A stretch of DNA of 36,706 nucleotides from an uncultured Marinilabiliaceae bacterium (lineage in GTDB: Bacteria > Bacteroidota > Bacteroidia > Bacteroidales > Marinilabiliaceae), in contig CALEUX010000043.1 in assembly GCA_937920475.1 (NCBI GenBank), forward strand, positions 1-36,706, written 5' to 3'. The position numbers and the translations under genes were made by a program. The first letter of the stretch is position 1. Each line of letters starts with the position of its first letter. Under the pieces are notes generated by a model. That model was not told the origin of the DNA and ran no database searches. It was given only the letters and a program-made list of their open reading frames with translations. Positions 1 through 8,067 of this stretch are shown here, one piece after another.

Positions 1-166
1 TAAATAAAAAAATATAAAAAGTATGGCGCAATAAGATAAAAATTACGTTATTTGTTTGTTGAGATTAATGGTGGTTGTATATTCTATCTGCTCTTAAAGC
101 TCGAATTAAGCTATTGACTTAATATGCTTATAATGAATTAAATACAAACAGTTAATAATTATTGCT

Positions 167-2677
167 ATGTGCTTTAAAATTAGAATATCGGTTGTTGTTA
201 TCATTGGTTACCTGGCTTTGGGTATTTCTTTACATGGTCAAAGGCAAGGTAACATAGTGGAATACTTCGGTAAGGAAAAGTATGAAATTACCCGTGAGGG
301 TTCGGTTGTTCATGTTTTCGATGAGGGCCTGGTGCTCGAAAGGGCTGCCCGTGGCGGTGTTTTGTTTGCAAGTCAGGATATTATTGCATGGCAACTGGCC
401 AATGGCTCTTTTAAAATCCCATCAGATGGTGAGGGCATATCCGATTCTTATACAGAAAATGAAGAACCAATGATTTGGACTGCCATCAAGGCAGATACCG
501 CTCATGTTTTCAGAGGAAGGAATCTGCGTGCCGGCTATCTGTTTACTTCTTTTAATTCTCCTATAGATGAATTGGTGTTGCTCGAGGCCAAAGGCCATAC
601 ACGTGTTTATATCAACGGAATGGTGCACGAGGGCGACCATTATGATTTTGGTTACACATTGATTCCCTTCAGATTAAAAAAAGGGATTAATCATTTTATT
701 TACACCCCGGGCAGATTTGGATATGTTTCTTCAAAACTGGTGGTTCCTGCCAAGAGAATTATGTTTGTAAACCGCGATTTAACATTGCCCGATGTTATTA
801 ATGGCGAAAATGATGAGAAGTGGGGGGCCATCAGGGTTTTGAATGGAACTGCCAATGATTTAAAGGGACTTACAATACGTTGTAAATTGGAATCAGGCGA
901 AGAAGCGGTTATAAAAACCGATAATATTATGCCAATGACGGTGAGAAAGGTAAAGTTCAAAATTCCTCCCGTTAAAAGTATAGCTAAAAACGAGCGTATT
1001 AAAGCACATCTTGTTTTAACCGATGGTTCGGGGAGAGAACTGAACAGTGCCGAAATTGAACTGGAGCAAAGAGATGCCACTGTTCATCACGAACGCACCT
1101 TTATCAGCAACATCGATGGCAGCGTTCAATATTACAGCGTTGCACCATCCTTATCAACAAAAAGCGGGCAAGCATTGGTGCTTTCGGTGCATGGGGCATC
1201 AGTAGAAGCCCGTAACCAGGCCAGAGCTTATAAAAAGAAGGATTGGGCACATATTGTAGCGCCAACCAATCGCCGTCCCTTTGGTTTTAACTGGGAAGAA
1301 TGGGGCAGAATTGATGCATTGGAAGTGTTGGCTAACGCCAAAAAAGTGTTTAAAACGGAAGACCGTTTAACATATTTAACAGGCCATTCCATGGGAGGGC
1401 ATGGAACGTGGTATTTGGGAGTTACTTATCCTCACTTATTTGCGGCCATTGCACCCTGTGCCAGTTATCCTGATATTATTGGTTATTCCAGAAGAGGCGC
1501 CGACGATGCTTTAGAAGCCGACAAACACTTTATAAACATCAAAAGAGCTGCCAATGCCGGGCGGGTTTTGCAGTTGAAGCGCAATTTTCTTCAATCGGGT
1601 ATTTATGTTCTTCATGGTGATGCCGACAATGTGGTACCTGTTGACCAGGCCAGGATGATGCGTAGCACTCTTGGGGAGTTTCATAATAATTTCTGCTATT
1701 ACGAATATCCGGGTGGGTCGCACTGGTATGGCGATCACAGCGTTGATTGGTTTCCTATTTTCGATTATTTCAAATGGCATTCTATTCCAGCTGTAAAAAA
1801 TGTGCAACATATTGAGTTTTTTACCGCTTCACCGGCTGTTTCGGCCCGTAATTACTGGATTAAAATTGAGCAGCAGCAGAAGTCATGGGAGTTTTCAAAT
1901 GTTAGTTTTGAATTTCGCAATGATTCTGTTATTGGGAAAACCGAAAATGTATCGGTACTCACCATGTTTCTTTCAGAACTTAATTTTGAGAATAATCCGG
2001 TAATTGTGATTGACGGTATTACAGTGAAAGGCCAAAAAGGCATCGATATGACGCTTAAAAAGGAGAGTGATTTGTGGATAACGATTGATAAGGTAAATAC
2101 CAGGGAAAAATACGCTTTACGGCATGGCGGGTTTAAACAGGCCTTCGATAACCAGGTTGTATTTGTTTATGCCACCGGAGGTTCTAAAGAAGAAAACGAA
2201 TGGTATCAGAATAAAGCACGTTTCGATGCAGAAACTTTTCTTTACAGAGGAAATGCTTCCATTGAAGTAATTGCTGACAAAGATTTTAATGCCGCAGCTT
2301 TTAAAGACAGAAATGTGCTGATTTATGGCAATGCCTCCAACAATTCAGCATGGAAACATGTACTTCGAAATACTCCGTTGGAAGTTAGAAAAGGCGAAAT
2401 TCGTTTTGGAAAGGAAATTTTTAAAGGGGATGATTTGGGCGCTTATTTTATTTACCCACGTTTTGGAAGTGAAACAGCCAGCGTTGGTGTTGTAGCCGGA
2501 ACAGGGCTGAAAGGGATGAAGGCCACCTTTGCCAATAACTATTTCTCCGGAATTACAGGATTCCCCGATGTATTAATCTTTTCGTCCGATTATTTAAAAA
2601 ACGGATTGGAAGGAATCAGGCTATCAGGTTTTTTCGGCAGCGATTGGAGTATTGAAAAGGGTGATTTCAGTAAATGA
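167..2677 (+). CDS. Secreted prolyl-oligopeptidase-type alpha/beta hydrolase
   Basis: An 836-residue protein that starts with a hydrophobic signal peptide (about residues 1-25), so it is probably exported to the periplasm or cell surface. The first 300 or so residues look beta-rich and are unassigned. An alpha/beta hydrolase domain follows at about 330-560, with nucleophile motif GHSMGG (Ser408), the acid in HGDADNVVP (Asp487) and His519 in GGSHW. This is the order and spacing expected of the prolyl oligopeptidase/dienelactone hydrolase superfamily. The 560-836 region is of unknown fold. The family includes peptidases and carbohydrate esterases, and the sequence does not say which this is. 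It appears monocistronic: a clear terminator follows, and the 166 bases upstream are AT-rich with no other gene seen. Confident in the hydrolase fold, not in the substrate. Confidence 0.8.
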   Translation: MCFKIRISVVVIIGYLALGISLHGQRQGNIVEYFGKEKYEITREGSVVHVFDEGLVLERAARGGVLFASQDIIAWQLANGSFKIPSDGEGISDSYTENEEPMIWTAIKADTAHVFRGRNLRAGYLFTSFNSPIDELVLLEAKGHTRVYINGMVHEGDHYDFGYTLIPFRLKKGINHFIYTPGRFGYVSSKLVVPAKRIMFVNRDLTLPDVINGENDEKWGAIRVLNGTANDLKGLTIRCKLESGEEAVIKTDNIMPMTVRKVKFKIPPVKSIAKNERIKAHLVLTDGSGRELNSAEIELEQRDATVHHERTFISNIDGSVQYYSVAPSLSTKSGQALVLSVHGASVEARNQARAYKKKDWAHIVAPTNRRPFGFNWEEWGRIDALEVLANAKKVFKTEDRLTYLTGHSMGGHGTWYLGVTYPHLFAAIAPCASYPDIIGYSRRGADDALEADKHFINIKRAANAGRVLQLKRNFLQSGIYVLHGDADNVVPVDQARMMRSTLGEFHNNFCYYEYPGGSHWYGDHSVDWFPIFDYFKWHSIPAVKNVQHIEFFTASPAVSARNYWIKIEQQQKSWEFSNVSFEFRNDSVIGKTENVSVLTMFLSELNFENNPVIVIDGITVKGQKGIDMTLKKESDLWITIDKVNTREKYALRHGGFKQAFDNQVVFVYATGGSKEENEWYQNKARFDAETFLYRGNASIEVIADKDFNAAAFKDRNVLIYGNASNNSAWKHVLRNTPLEVRKGEIRFGKEIFKGDDLGAYFIYPRFGSETASVGVVAGTGLKGMKATFANNYFSGITGFPDVLIFSSDYLKNGLEGIRLSGFFGSDWSIEKGDFSK

Positions 2678-2693
2678 TTTATATACCGTTTTG

Positions 2694-2732
2694 TTTGATT
2701 AGTTCTTGTTTGATTAGTTTTTGTTTGGTTCG
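2694..2732. repeat. 15-base tandem repeat, 2.6 copies
   Basis: TTTGATTAGTTCTTG (2694-2708) is followed by TTTGATTAGTTTTTG (2709-2723) and a partial third copy beginning TTTGGTT. The 15-base unit equals 7+8, the spacing seen in the AG-phased arrays elsewhere in this window, so it may be a relative. It lies between the hydrolase stop codon and its terminator. Confidence 0.6.
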
Positions 2733-2735
2733 TAA

Positions 2736-2773
2736 AGAAAAGGGTGACCGTTTTAGGCTACCCTTTTCTGTTT
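2736..2773 (+). terminator. Rho-independent terminator after the hydrolase gene
   Basis: A perfect 10-bp stem, AGAAAAGGGT (2736-2745) with ACCCTTTTCT (2760-2769), closes a 14-base loop and is followed by GTTT. The A/T ends of the stem could serve in both directions. The rest of the gap to 2965 shows nothing I can assign apart from the tandem repeat at 2694. Confidence 0.7.
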
Positions 2774-2965
2774 ATAAGGTTTAACAGATAAATATCTATC
2801 TCAATGCGGCGAATTTCCGGCCAGTTGGTCACCATGGTTAAAAACTCTATATTTGCAAATAATAAGATGCATAACATAAAATAAGAAAAGCATTTCCTTT
2901 ATTGGCAAACGCTTTCTGCATCTTCTGTATAGTTTTCAAAAAGTCTATAGAACTACTGTTTTGTC

Positions 2966-4174
2966 ATGCCGGAGAAAAAGAAAAAAGTTGTTGTTGGATT
3001 ATCAGGTGGGGTTGATTCCAGTATTGCTGCCTATGTATTAAAAGAACAGGGCTACGAGGTTATTGGTCTTTTTATGAAAAACTGGCATGATACCACCGGT
3101 GTGCTAAAAGCCGATTGCCCGTGGCTCGACGATAAATTTGATGCCGAGGCAGTAGCCCGAAAACTCAATATTCCATTTCATATGGTTGATTTGAGCGAGC
3201 AGTACAGAGCCAGGGTGGTGGATTATATGTTTGCAGAGTATGAACGGGGACGTACTCCCAACCCCGATGTTTTGTGTAACCGCGAAATTAAATTCGATGT
3301 TTTTCTGGAAGAGGCATTAAAGCTAGGTGCCGATTATGTAGCCACCGGTCATTATTGCCGTAAAGAAACCGTCATGGTGGATGGAAAGCCGGTTTATTGC
3401 CTTTTAGCAGGTTCCGATCAGAATAAAGACCAGAGCTATTTTCTTTGTCAGTTGTCGCAAAAGCAACTCGAAAAAGCACTTTTCCCCATTGGCGATATTC
3501 AAAAACCTGAAGTCCGCCGCATTGCCGGGGAACTAAAATTGGTTACGGCCCATAAAAAGGATTCGCAAGGCATTTGTTTTGTAGGTAAAGTTGATTTACC
3601 TGTTTTTCTTCAACAAAAGCTGTCCACCAAAAAAGGGAGCGTATTTTTGGTAGCACCCGATGCCGAATTGCTTAACCGGAATTGGAGCGAAGCACTCAAC
3701 AATTCATCTGAGGACCTGTTGCAATCGTTATCAGAGCCATATCCATTTCACCCAAAGTTTGGAAAGAAAATTGGCGAACACAATGGCGCTCATTTTTACA
3801 CCATTGGTCAGCGCAAGGGCCTTAATATTGGCGGTTTTGCTGAACCATTGTTTGTAATTGGCATTAATGCGCACTATAATCAGGTTTATGTTGGCATGGG
3901 GCAGGAACATCCCGGATTATTCCGTTCAGTATTGCGTATTAATAACGACGAAGTACACTGGATAAGGCCCGATTTGGCTTTAAAAAACGAAGAAAGCAGA
4001 AAACTGGAAGTCAGAATCAGGTACCGCCAGCCCTTGCAAAAAGCAACGTTATTTCAGAAAGAAAAAGCATTATATATTGTTTTTGATGAACCCCAGCGCG
4101 GCATAACAGCCGGACAATTTGCGGCCTGGTACCAAGGCGATGAATTAACCGGCTCGGGAGTAATTGCTGAATAA
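2966..4174 (+). CDS. mnmA: tRNA-specific 2-thiouridylase MnmA
   Basis: A 402-residue cytoplasmic enzyme that thiolates U34 of Lys, Glu and Gln tRNAs using ATP and a persulfide relay. The N-terminal PP-loop SGGVDSS (residues 13-19) binds ATP. The two catalytic cysteines of the family are visible as Cys104 in VLCNREIKF and Cys204 in GICFVG, and the central and C-terminal barrel regions ([14 protein letters not shown]) are also present. Length is slightly above the usual 360-380 residues, mostly from an insertion around residues 218-265. It is first in a tight run with the AlaX-like gene 20 bases downstream and the phosphoesterase after that. No anomaly in active-site residues. Confidence 0.95.
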   Translation: MPEKKKKVVVGLSGGVDSSIAAYVLKEQGYEVIGLFMKNWHDTTGVLKADCPWLDDKFDAEAVARKLNIPFHMVDLSEQYRARVVDYMFAEYERGRTPNPDVLCNREIKFDVFLEEALKLGADYVATGHYCRKETVMVDGKPVYCLLAGSDQNKDQSYFLCQLSQKQLEKALFPIGDIQKPEVRRIAGELKLVTAHKKDSQGICFVGKVDLPVFLQQKLSTKKGSVFLVAPDAELLNRNWSEALNNSSEDLLQSLSEPYPFHPKFGKKIGEHNGAHFYTIGQRKGLNIGGFAEPLFVIGINAHYNQVYVGMGQEHPGLFRSVLRINNDEVHWIRPDLALKNEESRKLEVRIRYRQPLQKATLFQKEKALYIVFDEPQRGITAGQFAAWYQGDELTGSGVIAE

Positions 4175-4194
4175 TACTCAAATAAATTAGCACG

Positions 4195-4632
4195 ATGAAA
4201 AGTTACGATCCATATATGCACACCGCCGAGCATATCCTAAACCAAACCATGGTAAGGATGTTTCAATGCGGGCGGTCATTTACCAACCATCTGGAAAAGA
4301 AAAAATCGAAATGCGATTATCATTTTAATAGGGCCCTTACTCCTGAAGAAGAACAGGAAATTGAAACCCGGGTAAATGAACAAATTGTGCGTAATCTTGC
4401 TGTTGCTGAGTCGTTTGTAACCCGTGAAGAAGCCCTTAAAGTAGTGAGCCTTGGTAAACTTCCCGGGGAGGCAGGTGAAACCATAAGACTGGTTTCAGTG
4501 GGCGATTACGATGTTTGTGCCTGCATTGGCGACCATGTTTTCAATACTTCTGAAATTGGCACTTTCTCTTTGATATCCACTTCGTTCGAAGACGACGTTT
4601 TACGTATTCGCTTCAAGTTGAAGAGGTCTTAA
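4195..4632 (+). CDS. AlaX-like (AlaRS second-additional-domain) protein
   Basis: A 145-residue protein resembling the free-standing editing domain of alanyl-tRNA synthetase (AlaX, tRNA_SAD family), which hydrolyses mischarged aminoacyl-tRNA. The zinc ligands are visible: His9 and His13 in HTAEHIL, and Cys110 and His114 in CIGDH. It lacks the synthetase catalytic core, so it cannot charge tRNA itself. It sits 20 bases after mnmA, which suggests co-transcription of two tRNA quality or modification functions. A short GC-rich dyad (GGTTG/CAACC, 4636-4650) without a T-run follows. The fold is fairly certain; whether it edits Ala-tRNA or another substrate is not shown. Confidence 0.8.
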   Translation: MKSYDPYMHTAEHILNQTMVRMFQCGRSFTNHLEKKKSKCDYHFNRALTPEEEQEIETRVNEQIVRNLAVAESFVTREEALKVVSLGKLPGEAGETIRLVSVGDYDVCACIGDHVFNTSEIGTFSLISTSFEDDVLRIRFKLKRS

Positions 4633-4668
4633 CCGGGTTGTTTGGCAACCAACAGACTATAAGCACAT

Positions 4669-5166
4669 ATGCAACGCATAGGACTACTTTCTGATACACA
4701 CGCTTATTTTGATCCCAAATTGTATGATTTTTTTAAAGAAGTGGACCAAATTTGGCATGCCGGTGATATTGGCTCAGAGGAAGTTTTAAATTTGATGGAG
4801 GCATTTAAACCTGTTAGGGCTGTTTTTGGTAATATAGATGGAGCTGAGCTCAGGCGAAGATTGAAAGAGCATCTTCGATTTACCTGCGAAGAGGTTGATG
4901 TGCTTTTGACACATATTGGAGGTTACCCCGGCAAATATGCACCGCCCATTAAGCGGGAAATTTATTCCAAACCACCCAAGCTTTTTATTTGTGGTCATAG
5001 CCATATACTCAAGGTTATGAACGATTCTGCGCTGAACCTGCTGCATATCAATCCGGGAGCAGCCGGCAAATATGGGTTTCACACCATTCGGACTGCAGTG
5101 CGCTTTACCTTAGAGAATGGAACAATTAAAGACCTTGAGGTATTTGAGATGGGTAACTCTCTTTAG
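4669..5166 (+). CDS. YfcE/MJ0936-type metallophosphoesterase
   Basis: A 165-residue single-domain calcineurin-like phosphoesterase. All metal-binding motifs are present in order: SDTHAY (Asp9, His11), HAGDIG, VFGNID, LLTHIGG and ICGHSH. Length and motif spacing match the small YfcE family, whose members hydrolyse phosphodiesters in vitro and whose physiological substrate is generally unknown. It begins 36 bases after the AlaX-like gene and is probably the last gene of the mnmA run. No signal peptide, so cytoplasmic. Confidence 0.88.
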   Translation: MQRIGLLSDTHAYFDPKLYDFFKEVDQIWHAGDIGSEEVLNLMEAFKPVRAVFGNIDGAELRRRLKEHLRFTCEEVDVLLTHIGGYPGKYAPPIKREIYSKPPKLFICGHSHILKVMNDSALNLLHINPGAAGKYGFHTIRTAVRFTLENGTIKDLEVFEMGNSL

Positions 5167-5210
5167 AATAGAGTTAATTAGTTTAATAGTTCAAAGTTCT
5201 TTAGTTAGAA
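5165..5210. repeat. AG-phased 7/8-base array
   Basis: AG dinucleotides start at 5165, 5172, 5180, 5188, 5195 and 5203, so the spacings are 7, 8, 8, 7, 8. The local units resemble TTAGTTN or AATAGTTC. The array begins at the stop codon of the phosphoesterase gene. The remaining gap to ppk1 (to 5420) is AT-rich and I see no terminator in it. Confidence 0.6.
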
Positions 5211-5420
5211 ATTTATAAAAGGTTACACCTGAAAACTAGTAAATTAGTGTTTATGCTTTTATCGCTTTTACTCCAACTAACTTGAAGTAATTATTGTATT
5301 GCGAGACGTTAATTCAATCAAATAAATCAGTTTAAAATGAGCAGTAAAAAACATTTCATATACAATTAACACCTTCTTGTTGTTTTTTTTAATATTTTAG
5401 CTAAAACTGGAAGAGGTTTT

Positions 5421-7520
5421 ATGCTACGAACTTCGAAATACTTTAACCGCGATATAAGTTGGCTGTCATTTAATTACAGAGTTCTGGAAGAAGCTGATGA
5501 CAAAACTCTGCCTTTGTATGAACGCTTGAAATTTCTGGCTATTTACTCATCAAACCTTGATGAATTCTATAAAGTACGGGTAGCCGAGTATAAAAATAAT
5601 GTTGACCCCGATGAGTTGGAAGGATTGTCGGGAATAACTCCCGGAAAGGTAGTTAAGGAAATTAACGAAATAGTTGACAAACAATTTCTTGTTTTTAGCC
5701 GCATTTTTCATGAGGAGATATTAGCCGGACTTTCTAAGGAAGGACTGATTTTATATCAGGGCGAAATTCCTACTTTACCCGAGCATCAGGTTTTTATCAG
5801 AGATTATTTTTATCGTGAAGTTATTCCCTATTTACAACCTGTACTGCTTACCAAAGGTACGCGAACATTTTTAAGAGACAACCGGCTTTATTTGGCCATT
5901 CGCTTATTCAGAAAAAAGCATGTCAACCATCCTGAAAAATTGGATACACGAAGGGCCAGATATGCCATTGTTAAACTCCCTACCAACGATTTACCAAGGT
6001 TTGTAAGACTACCCGATGCCAATGGGCAGTATCATTTTCTTTTCCTCGACGATTTGGTGCGATTTAATCTTCAGGAACTTTTTCCGGGTTACGATGTGGA
6101 ATCGAGCTACTGCATTAAGCTGCTGCGCGATGCCGACCTTGGGATTCTGGATGAGTTCAGTGGTAACTTAGTTGAGAAAATACGGCGTAATATTGGCCTT
6201 CGCAAAGTAGGCGAACCAGCTTTGTTTATTTATGACCGTACTATTCCATCCGATTTTTTGCATGTTTTAAAAGAATCGTTTGGGTTGTATAAAGAAGACC
6301 TTTTAGCTGGCGAACGATACTTAAGTTTTCAGGATTTTTTCCATTTTCCGAATCCTTTTGCGCCGAGGTTGCAACTCAACTATCCTACCCCAATTCATCC
6401 GGCTGAACTGGATAAGCATGGATCCATGTTTGCTGCCATTAAGGGAAAAGACCGCATTTTACATTATCCTTACCAATCGTTCGATTATGTTTTGAAATTT
6501 TTAAACGAAGCATCGCTCGATCCCAAGGTAGAAGAGATTAAAGTTACGCAATACCGGGTTGCAAGTAATTCTGCTGTGGTGAATGCTTTAATTAACGCCG
6601 CTCACAACGGCAAAAAGGTGACTGTTTTTGTGGAAGTTAAGGCTCGGTTCGATGAGGAAAACAACCTTTTCTCGGCACGTTTAATGGAACAGGCTGGCAT
6701 CAGAATTATTTATAGCATTCCAGGGTTAAAGGTTCATGCAAAAATGGCGCTGGTAATCAGGAAAGCCGGTGGACAGCGAAAACGCTCGTATGCTTATTTA
6801 AGTACCGGAAACTTTAACGAGAAAACAGCCCGATTGTATGCCGATCATGGTTTTTTTACCTGTAAAGATGAGTTTCTCTACGATTTGGAAGCTTTGTTTG
6901 AGTACTTTGAAGACCAATCGAAAAAACCGGTTTTTAACAAGTTGCTGGTTACACAGTTCAATTTAAAACAAGAACTGTTTAAGCGCATTGACAGAGAAAT
7001 TGCGCTGGCAAAAAAAGGAGAGAAGGGTTACTTGCTTTTTAAAATGAATGGTATTCAGAACAAAACCTTTATTAATAAGCTTTACGAAGCCAGTAAGGCT
7101 GGTGTGAAAATAGACTTAATAATAAGGGGGATATGCTGCCTGGTACCCAATAAATCGTTTAGCAAGAACATTAAAGTAAGGCGAATTGTCGATAGTTTTC
7201 TGGAGCATGCCCGGGTTTGGGTTTTTGGAAATCAGGATAACCCTGAGGTTTTTCTTACATCGGGCGACTGGCTTAATCGCAATATCAACCGGCGTATTGA
7301 AACTGCTTTCCCCATTGAAGAAACTGCTTTACGCGATGAAATACTGGATATTCTTGATCTCCAATTAAAAGACAATGCCAAGGCAAGGATTATTTCTGAA
7401 AATCTGGAAAATTTACCCATTGTGAAGCGTAATAGTGCAGTTATTCGGTCGCAATGGGATACATACAGAATGCTGGCATCTAACGAACCTGGAATTCAAG
7501 GATCTTCCATTTCTTTTTAA
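5421..7520 (+). CDS. ppk1: Polyphosphate kinase 1
   Basis: A 699-residue enzyme of normal PPK1 length that reversibly polymerises the gamma-phosphate of ATP into inorganic polyphosphate. The N-terminal domain opens with FNRDISWLSFNYRVLEEA, a hallmark of the family. In the C-terminal phospholipase-D-like catalytic domains, His439 in KVHAKMALV aligns with the autophosphorylated histidine and His596 in LEHARVWVF with the second catalytic histidine. STGNFNEKTARLYAD is also present. It is followed after 33 bases by a SixA-type phosphatase on the same strand, a pairing that suggests a two-gene unit. Start chosen as the only ATG upstream of the conserved N-terminus. Confidence 0.96.
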   Translation: MLRTSKYFNRDISWLSFNYRVLEEADDKTLPLYERLKFLAIYSSNLDEFYKVRVAEYKNNVDPDELEGLSGITPGKVVKEINEIVDKQFLVFSRIFHEEILAGLSKEGLILYQGEIPTLPEHQVFIRDYFYREVIPYLQPVLLTKGTRTFLRDNRLYLAIRLFRKKHVNHPEKLDTRRARYAIVKLPTNDLPRFVRLPDANGQYHFLFLDDLVRFNLQELFPGYDVESSYCIKLLRDADLGILDEFSGNLVEKIRRNIGLRKVGEPALFIYDRTIPSDFLHVLKESFGLYKEDLLAGERYLSFQDFFHFPNPFAPRLQLNYPTPIHPAELDKHGSMFAAIKGKDRILHYPYQSFDYVLKFLNEASLDPKVEEIKVTQYRVASNSAVVNALINAAHNGKKVTVFVEVKARFDEENNLFSARLMEQAGIRIIYSIPGLKVHAKMALVIRKAGGQRKRSYAYLSTGNFNEKTARLYADHGFFTCKDEFLYDLEALFEYFEDQSKKPVFNKLLVTQFNLKQELFKRIDREIALAKKGEKGYLLFKMNGIQNKTFINKLYEASKAGVKIDLIIRGICCLVPNKSFSKNIKVRRIVDSFLEHARVWVFGNQDNPEVFLTSGDWLNRNINRRIETAFPIEETALRDEILDILDLQLKDNAKARIISENLENLPIVKRNSAVIRSQWDTYRMLASNEPGIQGSSISF

Positions 7521-7553
7521 CAACAGTTGTAAATATAGCTTAACCTCAAACCT

Positions 7554-8054
7554 ATGAAACGATTAATTCTGATAAGACATGCAAAAACAGAGGATTTTAC
7601 CAGCTCAAGTTCTGATTTTGACCGACGGTTAAAAAACAGAGGTCATGCCGATTCTAAGCTGGTTGCTACTGAGTTGATAAACAAAGGGTATTATCCGCAG
7701 GTAATTATTTCAAGCCCGGCAGTTAGAGCTATGCAAACTGCTGAAAATATGGCACAATCATTTTCAATACCTCAAAACGATATTTTAGTGGCGCCCTTTA
7801 TTTATGATGGGCACACCACTGCCGGTTTTATAGATGGTATTGCAGAATTGGCCAATAATAATGATACGGTTATGGTGGTAGGTCATAATCCTGATATGGC
7901 CATGTTGGCCATGCATTTAACCAACGAAAGTTTTATTAATTTCCCAACAACTGCCACTGTGGTTATTTCGTTCGCTATTAATAAATGGCACCAGATAGAA
8001 CAGGGAAAAGGAAAGCTTGAACTGTTTATATTTCCAAAAATGTTAAAAGAGTAA
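7554..8054 (+). CDS. sixA: SixA-like phosphohistidine phosphatase
   Basis: A 166-residue histidine phosphatase of the phosphoglycerate-mutase superfamily. The RHG-type motif appears as LIRHAKTE (Arg8, His9, the phospho-acceptor) and the second catalytic histidine as VVGHNPD (His111). Compact single-domain length matches SixA, which in E. coli removes phosphate from histidine of phosphorelay or nitrogen-PTS proteins. It follows ppk1 by 33 bases and ends 13 bases from the end of the convergent histidine-kinase gene. That neighbour makes a phosphohistidine substrate attractive but is only context. A general small-molecule or protein phosphatase role is also possible. Confidence 0.82.
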   Translation: MKRLILIRHAKTEDFTSSSSDFDRRLKNRGHADSKLVATELINKGYYPQVIISSPAVRAMQTAENMAQSFSIPQNDILVAPFIYDGHTTAGFIDGIAELANNNDTVMVVGHNPDMAMLAMHLTNESFINFPTTATVVISFAINKWHQIEQGKGKLELFIFPKMLKE

Positions 8055-8067
8055 TTTTTCTAATGGC

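Noticed and set aside
700-1080. 126-codon antisense reading frame opposite the secreted hydrolase
   Set aside because: It overlaps a long frame with signal peptide and catalytic motifs and resembles no protein I know.
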